Of a stretch of 64,000 nucleotides of DNA, positions 44,098 to 53,866 are shown piece after piece. This stretch comes from JAFMJV01 sp963800275. GTDB lineage: Bacteria; Chloroflexota; Limnocylindria; Limnocylindrales; CSP1-4. The position numbers and the translations under genes are program-made. Where the stretch lies: assembly GCA_963800275.1 (NCBI GenBank), contig CAWDAI010000001.1, positions 186,001 to 250,000 of the forward strand, written 5' to 3'. The stretch's first letter is position 1. Each line of letters opens with the position of its first letter. The notes under the pieces were generated by a model that had not been told where the DNA came from, searched no databases, and was given only the letters and a program-made list of their open reading frames with translations.

Positions 44098-45173
44098 CAC
44101 GCACCCCGCTCCATGTCCGCACGCAGGCACGCGAACAGGCGCCCGGGCCCGAAGCGGTACGGGTCGTCCACGGGCAGGCCCGTCTCGGCCGCGGCTCGCT
44201 CGATCGCCGCGTGGGCCTCGTCCTCGCCGAGCAGGCTGGTGTTGAGCGCGATGGCCGCCACCCGCGACGGCGCGACCGCCTTGGCCACCAGCTCGTAGAG
44301 GCGGATGTTGTCGGTGAGCGACGCGATCGGCGAGGGGTTGCCCGTGGTCTGCTCCCAGCCGTGGTGGCCGGTGCGTCCGGGCTGGTGCACCAGCACCATC
44401 GCGTGCGGCGTGGTGCCGTGCACGAGGCCCAGCGTGACCGCCGAGTAGGCCGGGTGGTCCAGCGAGCCCTGCCCTTCCACGAAGATCCAGTCGCCCATCT
44501 CCTCCGCCTGCTCCACCAGCCACTCGGCGGTGCCATTGATGAAGTCGCTGATGACGCGGTCGACCGCCACGCCCCAGCCCTCGATCATGATGCCGGTCTG
44601 GCCGGTAGCCACGAAGGCAGCCGAGAGCCCCGCCTCCAGCGCCGCACGACGCAGCTCGAGCGCGACGGTCAACTTGCCGATGGCGCAGTCGGTGCCGACC
44701 AGCAGGACGACATGTTTGCCCGGTCCATGCAGCCGGCCGGTCGCGACCTCGTGGCGCTCCGGCGGACGGCGGTGATCGATCAGTTCGACACCGTGGGTGG
44801 CCGCGAGGGAGGCGAACTCGGGGTCGTCGGAGACGAACTCGTGGAGACCCGAAATGACATCCAGCCCCTGCCTGATCGCGGCCGCGATGACCGCCCGCCA
44901 GGGGGGCGGGATGCGGCCGCCCTGCGGAGCGATGCCGATAAGCAGGGCGGTGGGCTCGAAGGCGAGGGCCTCGTCGAGCGTGGCCACCACCGGCGCGGCG
45001 TGCTCCGGCCCGAGCCACTCGGCGACATCACGGCCGGCTCTCGTCGAATCGAGCACGGCCACCACCGGGTCGCGCCCGTACTTGATCACGCCCATGGCCG
45101 TCTTGGAGCCGGGCTCCCCGAACTGGCCTTCGGCCAGGATGACGTAGCGACGACCGGAGCCCGCAGCTTCCAT
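44097..45173 (-). CDS. dgcN: DUF1611 protein, DgcN-like D-glutamate N-acetyltransferase
   Basis: 358 residues from the ATG at 45173; the longer frame runs back through tRNA-Glu. The N-terminal domain (YVILAEGQFGEPGSKTAMGV, KYGRDPVVAVLDSTRAGRDV) and the C-terminal P-loop domain with HVVLLVGTDCAIGKLTVALE (GTDCAIGK, 160-167), ATGQTGIMIEGWGVAVDRVI and FVEGQGSLDHPAYSAVTLGL are diagnostic of DUF1611. Characterised members transfer an acetyl group to D-glutamate. It is followed by the enolase-superfamily gene with overlapping stop and start, supporting a D-amino-acid or peptidoglycan salvage role. Confidence 0.85.
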   Translation of the reverse strand: MEAAGSGRRYVILAEGQFGEPGSKTAMGVIKYGRDPVVAVLDSTRAGRDVAEWLGPEHAAPVVATLDEALAFEPTALLIGIAPQGGRIPPPWRAVIAAAIRQGLDVISGLHEFVSDDPEFASLAATHGVELIDHRRPPERHEVATGRLHGPGKHVVLLVGTDCAIGKLTVALELRRAALEAGLSAAFVATGQTGIMIEGWGVAVDRVISDFINGTAEWLVEQAEEMGDWIFVEGQGSLDHPAYSAVTLGLVHGTTPHAMVLVHQPGRTGHHGWEQTTGNPSPIASLTDNIRLYELVAKAVAPSRVAAIALNTSLLGEDEAHAAIERAAAETGLPVDDPYRFGPGRLFACLRADMERGA

Positions 45174-45198
45174 GGGTGTTCCCCGTGTGGGTAGGACA

Positions 45199-45226
45199 AC
45201 GCCCCCGGGGCGCGGTCCGGGGGCGT
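45199..45226 (-). terminator. Stem-loop after tRNA-Glu
   Basis: ACGCCCCCGG pairs exactly with CCGGGGGCGT around an 8-base loop, 12 bases beyond the tRNA 3' end and before dgcN. No T-run follows. Confidence 0.55.
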
Positions 45227-45237
45227 AGGGAAAATGC

Positions 45238-45314
45238 TGGTACCGCATACCGGATTCGAACCGGTGATCTCCGCCTTGAGAGGGCGGTGTCCTAGGCCTC
45301 TAGACGAATGCGGC
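45238..45314 (-). tRNA. tRNA-Glu (anticodon CUC)
   Basis: Cloverleaf on the minus strand: acceptor GCCGCAT/ATGCGGT, D-arm GTCTAGAGGCCTAGGAC, anticodon stem CCGCC/GGCGG with loop CTCTCAA (anticodon CTC), T-arm CCGG TTCGAAT CCGG. CCA is encoded (45238-45240). The first acceptor pair is G-U. Confidence 0.95.
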
Positions 45315-45403
45315 TGGTGACCGTGGAATGGTAGCAATCCTCGTTCGAGTCTGTCCAGAGTGCCCGCTGGCGAGGTCTGCCTTGAGCGGCCGCGGGTCGC
45401 GGG

Positions 45404-46300
45404 CTAGAGACGATGGTGCTCCAGGAACGAGCGGACGGTGTCCGCAACCTGGTCGAAGCCGTCCTCGCCGATGACCGCCCCGTAGTGGGAGTGGGCGCCG
45501 AACGGCTGGTACTCGGCGCCGAGCCACTCGGCCAGGCGCGCGCTGTCGGCCTCCGCGAACTGGCGGTCGAGGCCGGCGCCGATGACGAGCGTGGGCACGT
45601 CCGGCAGTCGTTCGCGATCGACGAACACGCCCGCGAGCATCTGCCGCCGAGCGGCGCCGCTCTCCGCGCCCAGCAGGTGCCCGATACGGCGCACGTCGGC
45701 CATCGACAGGTCGGGGTTCTGGCGCTGGATCTGGTCCTCGCTCACGGCCCAGTCGATGAGCTCGGCCTGGTAGACGGCCGGCACGAGGCGCACCACGTGG
45801 GGCGGCGGCACCGGACGCAGCGGCGCGGGGATGGCCGGACTGATGAGGATGAGGGCGTCGATCTCGCGTCCCTCTGCGAGCTTCATGGCCAGCAAGCCTC
45901 CGAGCCCGTGGCCGACCACGACGGCGGGACGCTCCAGGGCCTCCAAGCCGGCGATCGCGTCCTCCAGGTAGGTGCCGAAGGTGAGCTCCTCGAGGTCCGC
46001 CGTCTCCGACCAGAAGTGGGCCCGCAGGTTGAGCGCGTGGCCTTCCCAGCCACGCTGCGCGAAGTAGCGCAGGAACCGCTCCCACAGCCAGGATCCGCCC
46101 AGCTCGCCATGGAGGTAGTAGAGCGGGCGCCGTCGCGAGCGCCGCTCGGGCAGCCATGACTCGACATAGAGACCGCGGTCGTCGAGGACGATCTCATCCT
46201 TGCGCACGGGCTTGCCCGCCGGTCGGCTGGTCAGCTCCCTGGCGGCTGCGCGCCGCCCATTGGTGCGGCCCTCGATACCCTTGGGCAGATCCGGATCCAC
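45404..46300 (-). CDS. Alpha/beta hydrolase fold protein lacking the nucleophile serine
   Basis: 298 residues from a GTG. The hydrolase fold is clear: oxyanion region LYYLHGELGGSWLWERFLRY, nucleophile elbow VVVGHGLGGLLAMK (130-134), acid region LVIGAGLDRQFAE and histidine region FGAHSHYGAVIGE. The elbow should read GxSxG, but the codon at position 132 is GGG (Gly), giving GHGLG. The Asp and His are kept. Hence it may be non-catalytic, or the one base is an error. GGAGAGAG lies upstream. Next to it in the same direction is the DUF1015 gene. Confidence 0.82.
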   Translation of the reverse strand: MDPDLPKGIEGRTNGRRAAARELTSRPAGKPVRKDEIVLDDRGLYVESWLPERRSRRRPLYYLHGELGGSWLWERFLRYFAQRGWEGHALNLRAHFWSETADLEELTFGTYLEDAIAGLEALERPAVVVGHGLGGLLAMKLAEGREIDALILISPAIPAPLRPVPPPHVVRLVPAVYQAELIDWAVSEDQIQRQNPDLSMADVRRIGHLLGAESGAARRQMLAGVFVDRERLPDVPTLVIGAGLDRQFAEADSARLAEWLGAEYQPFGAHSHYGAVIGEDGFDQVADTVRSFLEHHRL

Positions 46301-46334
46301 GCTATCTCTCTCTCCTCTGCGGTCCCGGCGCCGG

Positions 46335-47639
<1,305 letters not shown>

Positions 47640-47645
47640 GCTCGA

Positions 47646-47651
47646 ATGGTA
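47646..47651 (-). promoter_or_regulatory. -10-like TACCAT, leaderless promoter of DUF1015 gene
   Basis: TACCAT ends exactly 6 bases before the GTG at 47639, with no Shine-Dalgarno. Confidence 0.48.
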
Positions 47652-47707
47652 CCGACCGAGCGCGAATCGAGCCGGAGTCGACCTGAGCAGGCCGTGCGGT
47701 GACGCCC

Positions 47708-47713
47708 TACGCT
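47708..47713 (+). promoter_or_regulatory. -10-like TACGCT, leaderless promoter of lipoprotein gene
   Basis: TACGCT ends exactly 6 bases before the GTG at 47720, which favours that start over the ATG two codons later. Confidence 0.48.
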
Positions 47714-47719
47714 TGCGTC

Positions 47720-48187
47720 GTGAACATGCTCGTCCGAACGCGTCTCCTGGTGTTCGCGCTGTTCGCGCTCCTGCTGGCCGGTGGTTGCTATTCCACGGCC
47801 GAGCCCTCGTTCCACCCGGGCGACACGCGAGACATCCTGCGCTCGGTCATGCGCCGAGGGATCGAGGTCACCGAGCCGATCGCCGGCCAGACCGCCTGCG
47901 ACGACCCGGCCCTCGTGGGCAACAGCCTCTACTTCAGCGCACGCATGCCGGGCGAGCAGCAATACCGCGACGTCTACGTACATTCGTACCGTGAGAAGTA
48001 CTGGGATCGCTCCAGGGCCGAGGTGGACGGTTGCCAGGCGACGTACGCGGCGGCACACCCGGGCGCGACGATCACGCGCCTTGACATCCCGCTCTACCGC
48101 GTCTTCGGCGCCGATTGGTCGGACGACCTGACGCAAGAGCTGACGAAGGCGCTGGAGGAAGCTTCCGAAGCGGGGCGCATCGGCTGA
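47720..48187 (+). CDS. Small lipoprotein of unknown function
   Basis: 155 residues from a GTG. The start MLVRTRLLVFALFALLLAGG is followed by a cysteine, a lipobox-like signal for lipid anchoring at Cys23. The mature part (YSTAEPSFHPGDTRDILRSV, NSLYFSARMPGEQQYRDVYV, SRAEVDGCQATYAAAHPGAT) shows no known fold to me. Its stop overlaps the ATG of the methyltransferase gene (TGATG). Confidence 0.7.
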   Translation: MNMLVRTRLLVFALFALLLAGGCYSTAEPSFHPGDTRDILRSVMRRGIEVTEPIAGQTACDDPALVGNSLYFSARMPGEQQYRDVYVHSYREKYWDRSRAEVDGCQATYAAAHPGATITRLDIPLYRVFGADWSDDLTQELTKALEEASEAGRIG

Positions 48188-49012
48188 TGACCGAGCTCCA
48201 CGGTGTCGTGGTCAGCAGCCGCCAGAACCCGCGCTTCAAGGCTGCCCTCGCGCTGCGTGAGGTCAGGGCACGGCGACGCCACGGCCGCATCCTCGTCGAT
48301 GGCGCTCGCGAGATCGGACGGGCGCTCGACGCCAACGTCGGCCTGGTGGAGGCGTGGGTGGCGCCTGACCGCGTGCGCACCGAGGCGGCGAGCCGGCTGT
48401 TGCCACGACTGGCCACGGCGGCCGAGATCGTCGAGACCACGCCGGAGCTGCTGGCGCGGCTGGCCTACGGCGAGCGCGACGAAGGGATGGTGGCGGTGTT
48501 CGAGATGCCGCCGACAAGCCTGGAGCACATCGCGACCCGCCTACCCGAGTCAGCGCTGATCGCGGTCGTGGAGGGTGTCGAGAAGCCGGGCAACCTGGGC
48601 GCGCTGCTACGCTCGGCCGATGGCGCGGGGGTCGATGCCGTCATCGCGGCCGACCCGGTGAGCGACGTCTGGAACCCCAACGCCATCCGCGCCAGCCTGG
48701 GCACCATCTTCAGCCTGCCGCTCGCCGTCTGCACGGCCGACGAGGCGCTGGCCTTCCTGCGCGGGCGGGAGGTGACGGTGGTGGCCGCGTGGGTCGACGG
48801 TGTCACGGAGTACGACCGGGTCGACCTGACCGGACCGGTGGCACTGGTGGTAGGTGCGGAGAGCGACCGGCCTGACCGCGGCCTGGTCGGCCGCGGACGT
48901 GCTGCGCGTGTCGATCCCCATGCTGGGACTCGCGGACAGCCTCAACGTCTCGGCCAGCGCCGCCATACTCTTCTATGAGGCGCGACGACAACGACGCGCC
49001 GGTCACCGATAG
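48187..49012 (+). pseudogene. TrmH/SpoU-family RNA methyltransferase, frameshifted near its end
   Basis: The first 225 residues are a normal TrmH-type 2'-O-methyltransferase: SSRQNPRFKAALALREVRAR, LIAVVEGVEKPGNLGALLRS (SpoU motif 1), NPNAIRASLGTIFSLPLAV, and VALVVGAESD. Just there (48867-48868, ACC) an extra C shifts the frame; the +1 frame continues GLTAAWSAADVLRVSIPMLG then LADSLNVSASAAILFYEARR (SpoU motif 3) to the stop at 49010-49012. Span is 275 codons plus one base. Motif 3 completes the SAM-binding knot, so the uncorrected product (263 residues, ending at 48978) would be inactive. Confidence 0.85.
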
Positions 49013-49033
49013 CACCGAGGGGGAGCAAGACCC

Positions 49034-49384
49034 ATGGCCGAGACGATGCTCATCGTCGATACCGCGATCAAGCCCGGCTACGGGGAGCAGTTCCGGACCG
49101 CTGCCCAGGCGCTCTTCGAGCGAGCGCAGGACGAGCCCGACACGTTGCGCTACGACTACTTCATCTCCGACGACGGCTTGCGCAACATCCACGTCGAGGT
49201 GTTCAAGGACGCGGCCGCCTTCGTCTACCACAACCGCAACTGCGCGGACCTGGTGCCGGCCCTCTTCGAGAACGCCGAGATCCTGCGCATCGATGTGATC
49301 GGCGACACCAGCGATGAGCTCTTCTCCGAGCTGGAGGGCAACAAGCTCAAGCACTTCGAGAAGCTCGGCGGCGTCAGCCGCTGA
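49034..49384 (+). CDS. Antibiotic biosynthesis monooxygenase (ABM)-domain protein
   Basis: 116 residues of the dimeric alpha+beta barrel fold: MLIVDTAIKPGYGEQFRTAA, EPDTLRYDYFISDDGLRNIH, VEVFKDAAAFVYHNRNCADL. The YgiN-like small monooxygenases act on quinols or polyketides, but many are uncharacterised. GGGGGAG lies 8 bases before the ATG. Located right after the methyltransferase gene in the same direction. Confidence 0.8.
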   Translation: MAETMLIVDTAIKPGYGEQFRTAAQALFERAQDEPDTLRYDYFISDDGLRNIHVEVFKDAAAFVYHNRNCADLVPALFENAEILRIDVIGDTSDELFSELEGNKLKHFEKLGGVSR

Positions 49385-49400
49385 TCGGCAGGGCCGCGCA

Positions 49401-49441
49401 CGGCAGTCCAGGGAGCGGCAGTCCAGAGCACGGCAGTCCAG
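49401..49441 (+). repeat. Three 11-bp repeats CGGCAGTCCAG at 15-base period
   Basis: Exact copies start at 49401, 49416 and 49431 in the gene-free stretch 49385-49651 after the ABM-domain gene. Nothing else was recognised there. Confidence 0.7.
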
Positions 49442-49651
49442 GGGAACAGCCCCCCGGGCCGGTGTCGCTTCGCCCCCAAAGGGGTTGGCCCGCCAGGCCG
49501 ATTGCCTGGGAGTCACGCAACTGACGGTGCCCCGCGGACCCCTGTACCTGTTGTGCCGCGAGGCAGATCTGCGACGCCCGGTTCCGATGCCGCCGCGCAA
49601 GGCGCAGCAGCAGGGCACCCTTCCCAGCAACCCCTCCCAGCGGACCCTCCC

Positions 49652-50050
49652 CTACAGCGGCCGCGTGCCGATGCTGGTCACGGCCAGGTGGCGCTGGCGC
49701 GGCCCGTCCAGCTCCAGGAAGATGATGCGCTGCCAGGTACCCACATCGAGCCCTCCGTCGGTGATGGGCAGCAGCAGCTGGCCGCCGATGAAGCTGGAGA
49801 GCACGTGTGACTGGGCGTTGCCCGGGTTCCACTTCTCGTGTTGCCAGGGGCCGAGATCTTCGATCAGGTTGCCTGCGACGCGCTCGTAATCGGCGAACAT
49901 CTCAGAGCCTGACTCACCCAGGAAGATCGCCGCGGTCGTGTGCTCGACCGAGACGAGCAGCAGCCCATCGGGCCACTCCCGGCCGCTGAACAGATGCGTG
50001 ATATCGATGGCCTCGATGGCGCGGCTGGTGGTGAGGTCGAAACGCAGCAT
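49652..50050 (-). CDS. yjbQ: YjbQ family protein (UPF0047)
   Basis: 132 residues, family length. Landmarks: FDLTTSRAIEAIDITHLFSG, LLLVSVEHTTAAIFLGESGS, DYERVAGNLIEDLG, GNAQSHVLSSFIGGQLLLPI and the end GTWQRIIFLELDGPRQRHLA. Members have weak thiamin phosphate synthase activity. The ATG at 50050 has TACCCT exactly 6 bases upstream; the longer open frame is the broken SIS gene. Last gene of the sugar cluster on this strand, but with its own promoter. Confidence 0.9.
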   Translation of the reverse strand: MLRFDLTTSRAIEAIDITHLFSGREWPDGLLLVSVEHTTAAIFLGESGSEMFADYERVAGNLIEDLGPWQHEKWNPGNAQSHVLSSFIGGQLLLPITDGGLDVGTWQRIIFLELDGPRQRHLAVTSIGTRPL

Positions 50051-50056
50051 GCCCGC

Positions 50057-50062
50057 AGGGTA
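50057..50062 (-). promoter_or_regulatory. -10-like TACCCT, leaderless promoter of yjbQ
   Basis: TACCCT ends 6 bases before the ATG at 50050; it lies between the true SIS stop (50080-50082) and yjbQ. Confidence 0.48.
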
Positions 50063-50079
50063 CCCGGCTCTGCCCGCTC

Positions 50080-51133
50080 CTACTCGGCGCCGATGACGAC
50101 CACCTGCTCGAGGTGGCGCGGCTCCTCCGGGTCCAGGCCGCGCCGCACCGCGATGCCAAGCGCGAGCGCCTGCAGCGGATGGAGACAGAGTGGCAGGCGG
50201 GCCGTGGCATCCAGGGACGCACCCGGTCCGTCGGGGCCGAGCACGAACGGCGTCGGCGCCGAGCGCAGCTGACTCCTCGACCACCCGCTTCTCCTCGCCG
50301 AGGGCGGTGCCACCGAGGAGACCGGCCACGATGACGCCGGGCTCGCAGACCGACATCGGCCCATGGCGGAACTCGAGCGGGTGGAAGGCCGAGGCCGGCA
50401 CCTGGCTGGTCTCGGTGGCCTTGAGCACGGCCTCGTTGGCGATGCCGAAGGCAGCTCCGGCGCCGAGCACGACCAGGCGCGATGGGTCAGTGGCGGCCAG
50501 CTCGAAGGCACGCTCGATGAACGGCTCGGTGTCAGCCCAGTGATCGGGCAGGGCGTCGAGATCGGCCGCGAAGTCGTCATCGCCGAGACGGGCCCCCAGG
50601 CGCATCAGCAGCGTCGCCTGCGAGACGAACGAGCGCGTCATGACGATCGCTTCCTCGTCGCCCTCTGGCACGGCCAGTGCCACGTCCGCGAGATCGGCCA
50701 TGGGAGCGGCTGGCCGGCAGGTCACCGCGATCGTGTACTGACCCCGCTCGCGGGCCGCCTTGAGCACCTCCAGGGCTTCGGTGGTGGTGCCGGAGCGCGA
50801 GACCACGATCAGGGGCTGCTCGGTCAGGGCCGCGCCGGCGAAGATGGCCCCCGGCCGCAGCAGCACCTCGCTCAGCGGCTGGGCCTCTGCCGGAAGATCG
50901 GCCTGCTCGCGCATGGCGAAGGCGGCCACCTGTGCGATGTAGAACGAGGATCCGGCGCCGGTGATGACGATCCGGTCAGCCTCGTCGAGTCGGTCCACCA
51001 CGGCCTGCGATGCGCGGCGGGCGACATCGAGAGCCGCGGCGATGGCGGCCCCACCGCTTCGAGCCTCGCGCCACGGGGTCGTGCGCTCGACGCGTTCGCG
51101 GATCTCGGCGGGGGACATGGGTGTGGCGGACAT
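50080..51133 (-). pseudogene. SIS-domain sugar isomerase/deaminase, frameshifted near its end
   Basis: ATG at 51133 with AGGAG upstream. The first 290 residues are a two-SIS-domain protein of the GlmS/AgaS type: RIVITGAGSSFYIAQVAAFA, LIVVSRSGTTTEALEVLKAA, LVVLGAGAAFGIANEAVLKA, HPLEFRHGPMSVCEPGVIV. At about 50247-50252 the frame shifts by one extra base; the proper ending is in the other frame: FVLGPDGPGASLDATARLPL, CLHPLQALALGIAVRRGLDP, stop 50080-50082. Span is 351 codons plus one base. Left uncorrected, translation would run into yjbQ. In the sugar cluster it would isomerise or deaminate a phosphosugar. Confidence 0.84.
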
Positions 51134-51156
51134 GGCGGCTCCTGTGATGGTGGGAC

Positions 51157-51909
51157 TCACGCTTCCCGAAGTTCGACCGAATAGCGATAGCGATCGGCCC
51201 GCAGGACCGAGCGACAGAATTCGATGGCGGTGCCATCGGCGTCGTAGGCGATGCGCTCGACATCGAGCACCGGGTCCCCGGCGTCGCCGCCGAGCACCCT
51301 CGCGTCGTCCTCGGTGAGCAGCGCCGGGATGAACGTCTCACGGGCGCGCACCGGGCGCACTCCGTAGGTCGTGGTCAGTGTCTCGTACAGGCTGGCCCCG
51401 GTGAAGTCGACCCGCTCCAGGCCCTCGAAGCGCGCCGCGGGCAGGTAGCTGGTCTCGGTGACGATGGGCGAGTCATCTGCCAGGCGGACACGTTGGAGCG
51501 CCACGACGGGCGTACCGACCGCGACACCCAGGGCCTCGGCCGTACGCTCGGCGGCCTCGACCACCGCCAGGCTGACCACACGCGTGCCGGGGGTCAGGCC
51601 GTGCCGCCGGATCTCCCGGCTGTAGCTGTAGAACCCGCCGAGGCGGTGCTCCAACGCTCCGCGGCGTACATACGTGCCGAGGCCGCGGCGGATCTCGACC
51701 AGGCCCTCGGCGATCAGCCCCGACAGCGCCTGGCGCACCGTGGCCCGACTCACGCCATACCGCGTCATCAGCTCCTGCTCGGTCTCCAGCCGCGCACCGG
51801 GCGGAAGCTGGCCACGGTTGATCTGCTCACGCAGGTCCGCCTGGATGCGCCGGTACAGCGGAACGTCATGCGAGCCCCTCACTGCGCTGCCGCCGATGCG
51901 CTCGTTCAT
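51157..51909 (-). CDS. GntR-family (HutC subfamily) sugar regulator
   Basis: 250 residues. N-terminal winged helix: VPLYRRIQADLREQINRGQL, PPGARLETEQELMTRYGVSR, ATVRQALSGLIAEGLVEIRR, then the UTRA effector domain (SYSREIRRHGLTPGTRVVSL, LQRVRLADDSPIVTETSYLP, FIPALLTEDDARVLG). UTRA domains bind small sugars or sugar phosphates. The ATG overlaps the permease stop (TGATG). It is likely the repressor acting at the CGGACGTCCG operators at 55199-55218 and 56642-56661. Confidence 0.92.
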   Translation of the reverse strand: MNERIGGSAVRGSHDVPLYRRIQADLREQINRGQLPPGARLETEQELMTRYGVSRATVRQALSGLIAEGLVEIRRGLGTYVRRGALEHRLGGFYSYSREIRRHGLTPGTRVVSLAVVEAAERTAEALGVAVGTPVVALQRVRLADDSPIVTETSYLPAARFEGLERVDFTGASLYETLTTTYGVRPVRARETFIPALLTEDDARVLGGDAGDPVLDVERIAYDADGTAIEFCRSVLRADRYRYSVELREA

Positions 51910-52835
51910 CAGCCCTTGAGCCCGCTGATGGTGATGCCGCGCACGAAGTACTGCTGGGCGATCACGAAGAGCAGCACCATGGGGATGATGCTGACCACGG
52001 CCCCGGCCATCATCTCCGGCCACTTGCCCACGTACTGGCCCTGGAAGAAGGCCAGGCCCACGGTGGTCGTGTAGTCGGGCAGGTCGCGCAGGTAGATGAG
52101 CGGGTTGATGAGGTCGTTCCAGCTCCACATGAAAGTGAAGATCGCCAACGTCGCCAGGACGGGCTTGGCCAGGGGCAGGTAGATGTAGCGGAAGATGCCC
52201 CAGGGACTCGCGCCGTCGACCCGGGCGGCGTCCGGCAGGTCGACGGGGATGGTCAGGAAGAACTGGCGGATGAGGAAGATGCCGAAGGCGCCGCCGAAGA
52301 ACGCGCCCACCCACAGGGGCTCCTGCGTGCCGATGAAATTGCCGCTGTCGCTGAACGGATCGGGCAGGGTGCGCCAGAGGATGAAGTTGGGCACCAGCAC
52401 CACCTGGAAGGGGATGATGAGCGTGGCCATGACCAGGGCGAAGAGGATGCTCTTGCCCCGGAAGTGGAGCACCGCGAAGGCGAAGGCGGCCAGCGAGCAG
52501 CTGAGCAGCGTGCCCGCCGTGTTGAGCGTGGCGATCTTCAGCGAGTTGATGAAGAAGTCGCCGAAGGTGACACCCGGCAGGGCGTTCCACATGGTGGCGT
52601 AGTTCTCCAGGTGCAAACCCGTGGGGAACGAGAACATGGGCGAGTTGAAGACCTCGGCCCGCGTCTTGAGCGAGGTCGTCACCATCCACATGAAGGGCAC
52701 GAGCATGACCACGCCGCCCGCGATCAGGATGACGTAGAGCCAGAGCGTGTGGAGGTGACGACGGAACGGTCGCCGCACGCTGCCGGCACGGCGGCTCGCG
52801 GTGGCTGCCGGAACGGCCCTCGTGTCGGCGCTCAC
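51909..52835 (-). CDS. Carbohydrate ABC transporter permease (MalG-like)
   Basis: 308 residues with six membrane helices. The EAA loop is clear: LPDAARVDGASPWGIFRYIY followed by LPLAKPVLATLAIFTFMWSW. The N-terminus TLWLYVILIAGGVVMLVPFM and the end GLKG are typical of CUT1 inner-membrane subunits. It overlaps the upstream permease gene by 4 bases and the GntR gene by 1. No ATPase gene is in the cluster, so a shared MsmK-like ATPase elsewhere must energise it. Confidence 0.93.
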   Translation of the reverse strand: MSADTRAVPAATASRRAGSVRRPFRRHLHTLWLYVILIAGGVVMLVPFMWMVTTSLKTRAEVFNSPMFSFPTGLHLENYATMWNALPGVTFGDFFINSLKIATLNTAGTLLSCSLAAFAFAVLHFRGKSILFALVMATLIIPFQVVLVPNFILWRTLPDPFSDSGNFIGTQEPLWVGAFFGGAFGIFLIRQFFLTIPVDLPDAARVDGASPWGIFRYIYLPLAKPVLATLAIFTFMWSWNDLINPLIYLRDLPDYTTTVGLAFFQGQYVGKWPEMMAGAVVSIIPMVLLFVIAQQYFVRGITISGLKG

Positions 52836-53800
52836 TGGTAGTGCACCCAGCGCTGCTGCAGCCGGAAGTAGAGATAGGTCAGGACGGCGGCGATCACGAA
52901 CATGACCCAGGCCGCGGCGCTCGCCTGGCCCATGCGGAAGAAGCGGAAGCCTTCTTCGTAGATGTAGTAGACGAGCGTGATCGTGGCCTCGGTCGGATTA
53001 CCGGGCCGAGCCAGGATGTAGACCTGGTCGAAGACCTGCATGGCACCGATGAAGCTGAGGATGCCGGTGAAGAAGATGCTCGGCGTCAGCAAGGGCAGGG
53101 TCACGTTGCGGAAGCGGCCCCAGCGCCCGGCGCCGTCGACGTCGGCCGCGTCGTAGTACTCCTTCGGGATGGCCTGCAGGCCCGCGAGGAAGATGATGAT
53201 GTTGACGCCCAGGCCCTGCCACACGCTCATCACGATGATCGCGGGCATGGCCCAGAACGGATCGGTCACCCAGCGCTGCGGCGGGATGCCGAAGACTCCC
53301 GTGAGCGCGTTGAGCAGGCCGCCCTGCGGTGAGTAGATCCAGAGCCAGACCAGGCCGACCGCGACGGCCGAGGTGACCAGCGGCAGGAAGTACATCGAGC
53401 GGATCCAGGCGATGCCGCGGATGGCCTGGTCGAGCCCCAGCGCGAAAGCCAGGGCGATGATCATGCCCAGCGGGACTGACAAGAGCGTGTAGAAGGCAGT
53501 GTTCTGCAGGGCCCGCCAGAAGCGCGACAATTCGGCGAGGGCCGCGAAGTTGTCGAGCCACACGAACTGCGGAGGGGTGAGCAGGTCCCAGTCGGTCAGA
53601 CTGATGCCCAGCGTGGCCAGGATGGGACCAGCCGAGAGCAGCACGAGGCCCACGAGCGTCGGTGCCAGGAACAACCAGGCCCAGCGGTTCTCGCGGGCCA
53701 GCGGCCCGCGCCGACCTGGTTCCGTGGCCGACGATCGGCCCGCTCCAGCACCATCGCTCGACGTGACGCCCTCGACGGCTGGTGTGCCGCTGATCCTCAT
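52832..53800 (-). CDS. Carbohydrate ABC transporter permease (MalF/UgpA-like)
   Basis: 322 residues, six helices after a polar N-terminal tail of about 35 residues. WAWLFLAPTLVGLVLLSAGP is the first helix; the EAA loop is EYYDAADVDGAGRWGRFRNV followed by TLPLLTPSIFFTGILSFIGA. GGAGGG precedes the ATG. Forms the channel with the MalG-like subunit; the ATG/TGA overlap ensures equal synthesis. Confidence 0.93.
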   Translation of the reverse strand: MRISGTPAVEGVTSSDGAGAGRSSATEPGRRGPLARENRWAWLFLAPTLVGLVLLSAGPILATLGISLTDWDLLTPPQFVWLDNFAALAELSRFWRALQNTAFYTLLSVPLGMIIALAFALGLDQAIRGIAWIRSMYFLPLVTSAVAVGLVWLWIYSPQGGLLNALTGVFGIPPQRWVTDPFWAMPAIIVMSVWQGLGVNIIIFLAGLQAIPKEYYDAADVDGAGRWGRFRNVTLPLLTPSIFFTGILSFIGAMQVFDQVYILARPGNPTEATITLVYYIYEEGFRFFRMGQASAAAWVMFVIAAVLTYLYFRLQQRWVHYQ

Positions 53801-53866
53801 GCGCCCTCCGGGGGTGCGGCCGTGGCGCGAGCCTCGTCACGCCACGGCTCCGTCGGCATCTGCCGA

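Noticed and set aside
44097..45248. Longer start for the DgcN-like gene at 45248
   Set aside because: It would read through the tRNA-Glu terminator hairpin and the tRNA 3' end; the ATG at 45173 is the sensible start.
49652..51160. Apparent fusion of a SIS isomerase with YjbQ in one 502-residue frame
   Set aside because: The join region is Arg/Ala-rich nonsense; the true SIS ending is in another frame with its own stop at 50080, and yjbQ has its own start and TACCCT hexamer. The fusion comes from a one-base frameshift.
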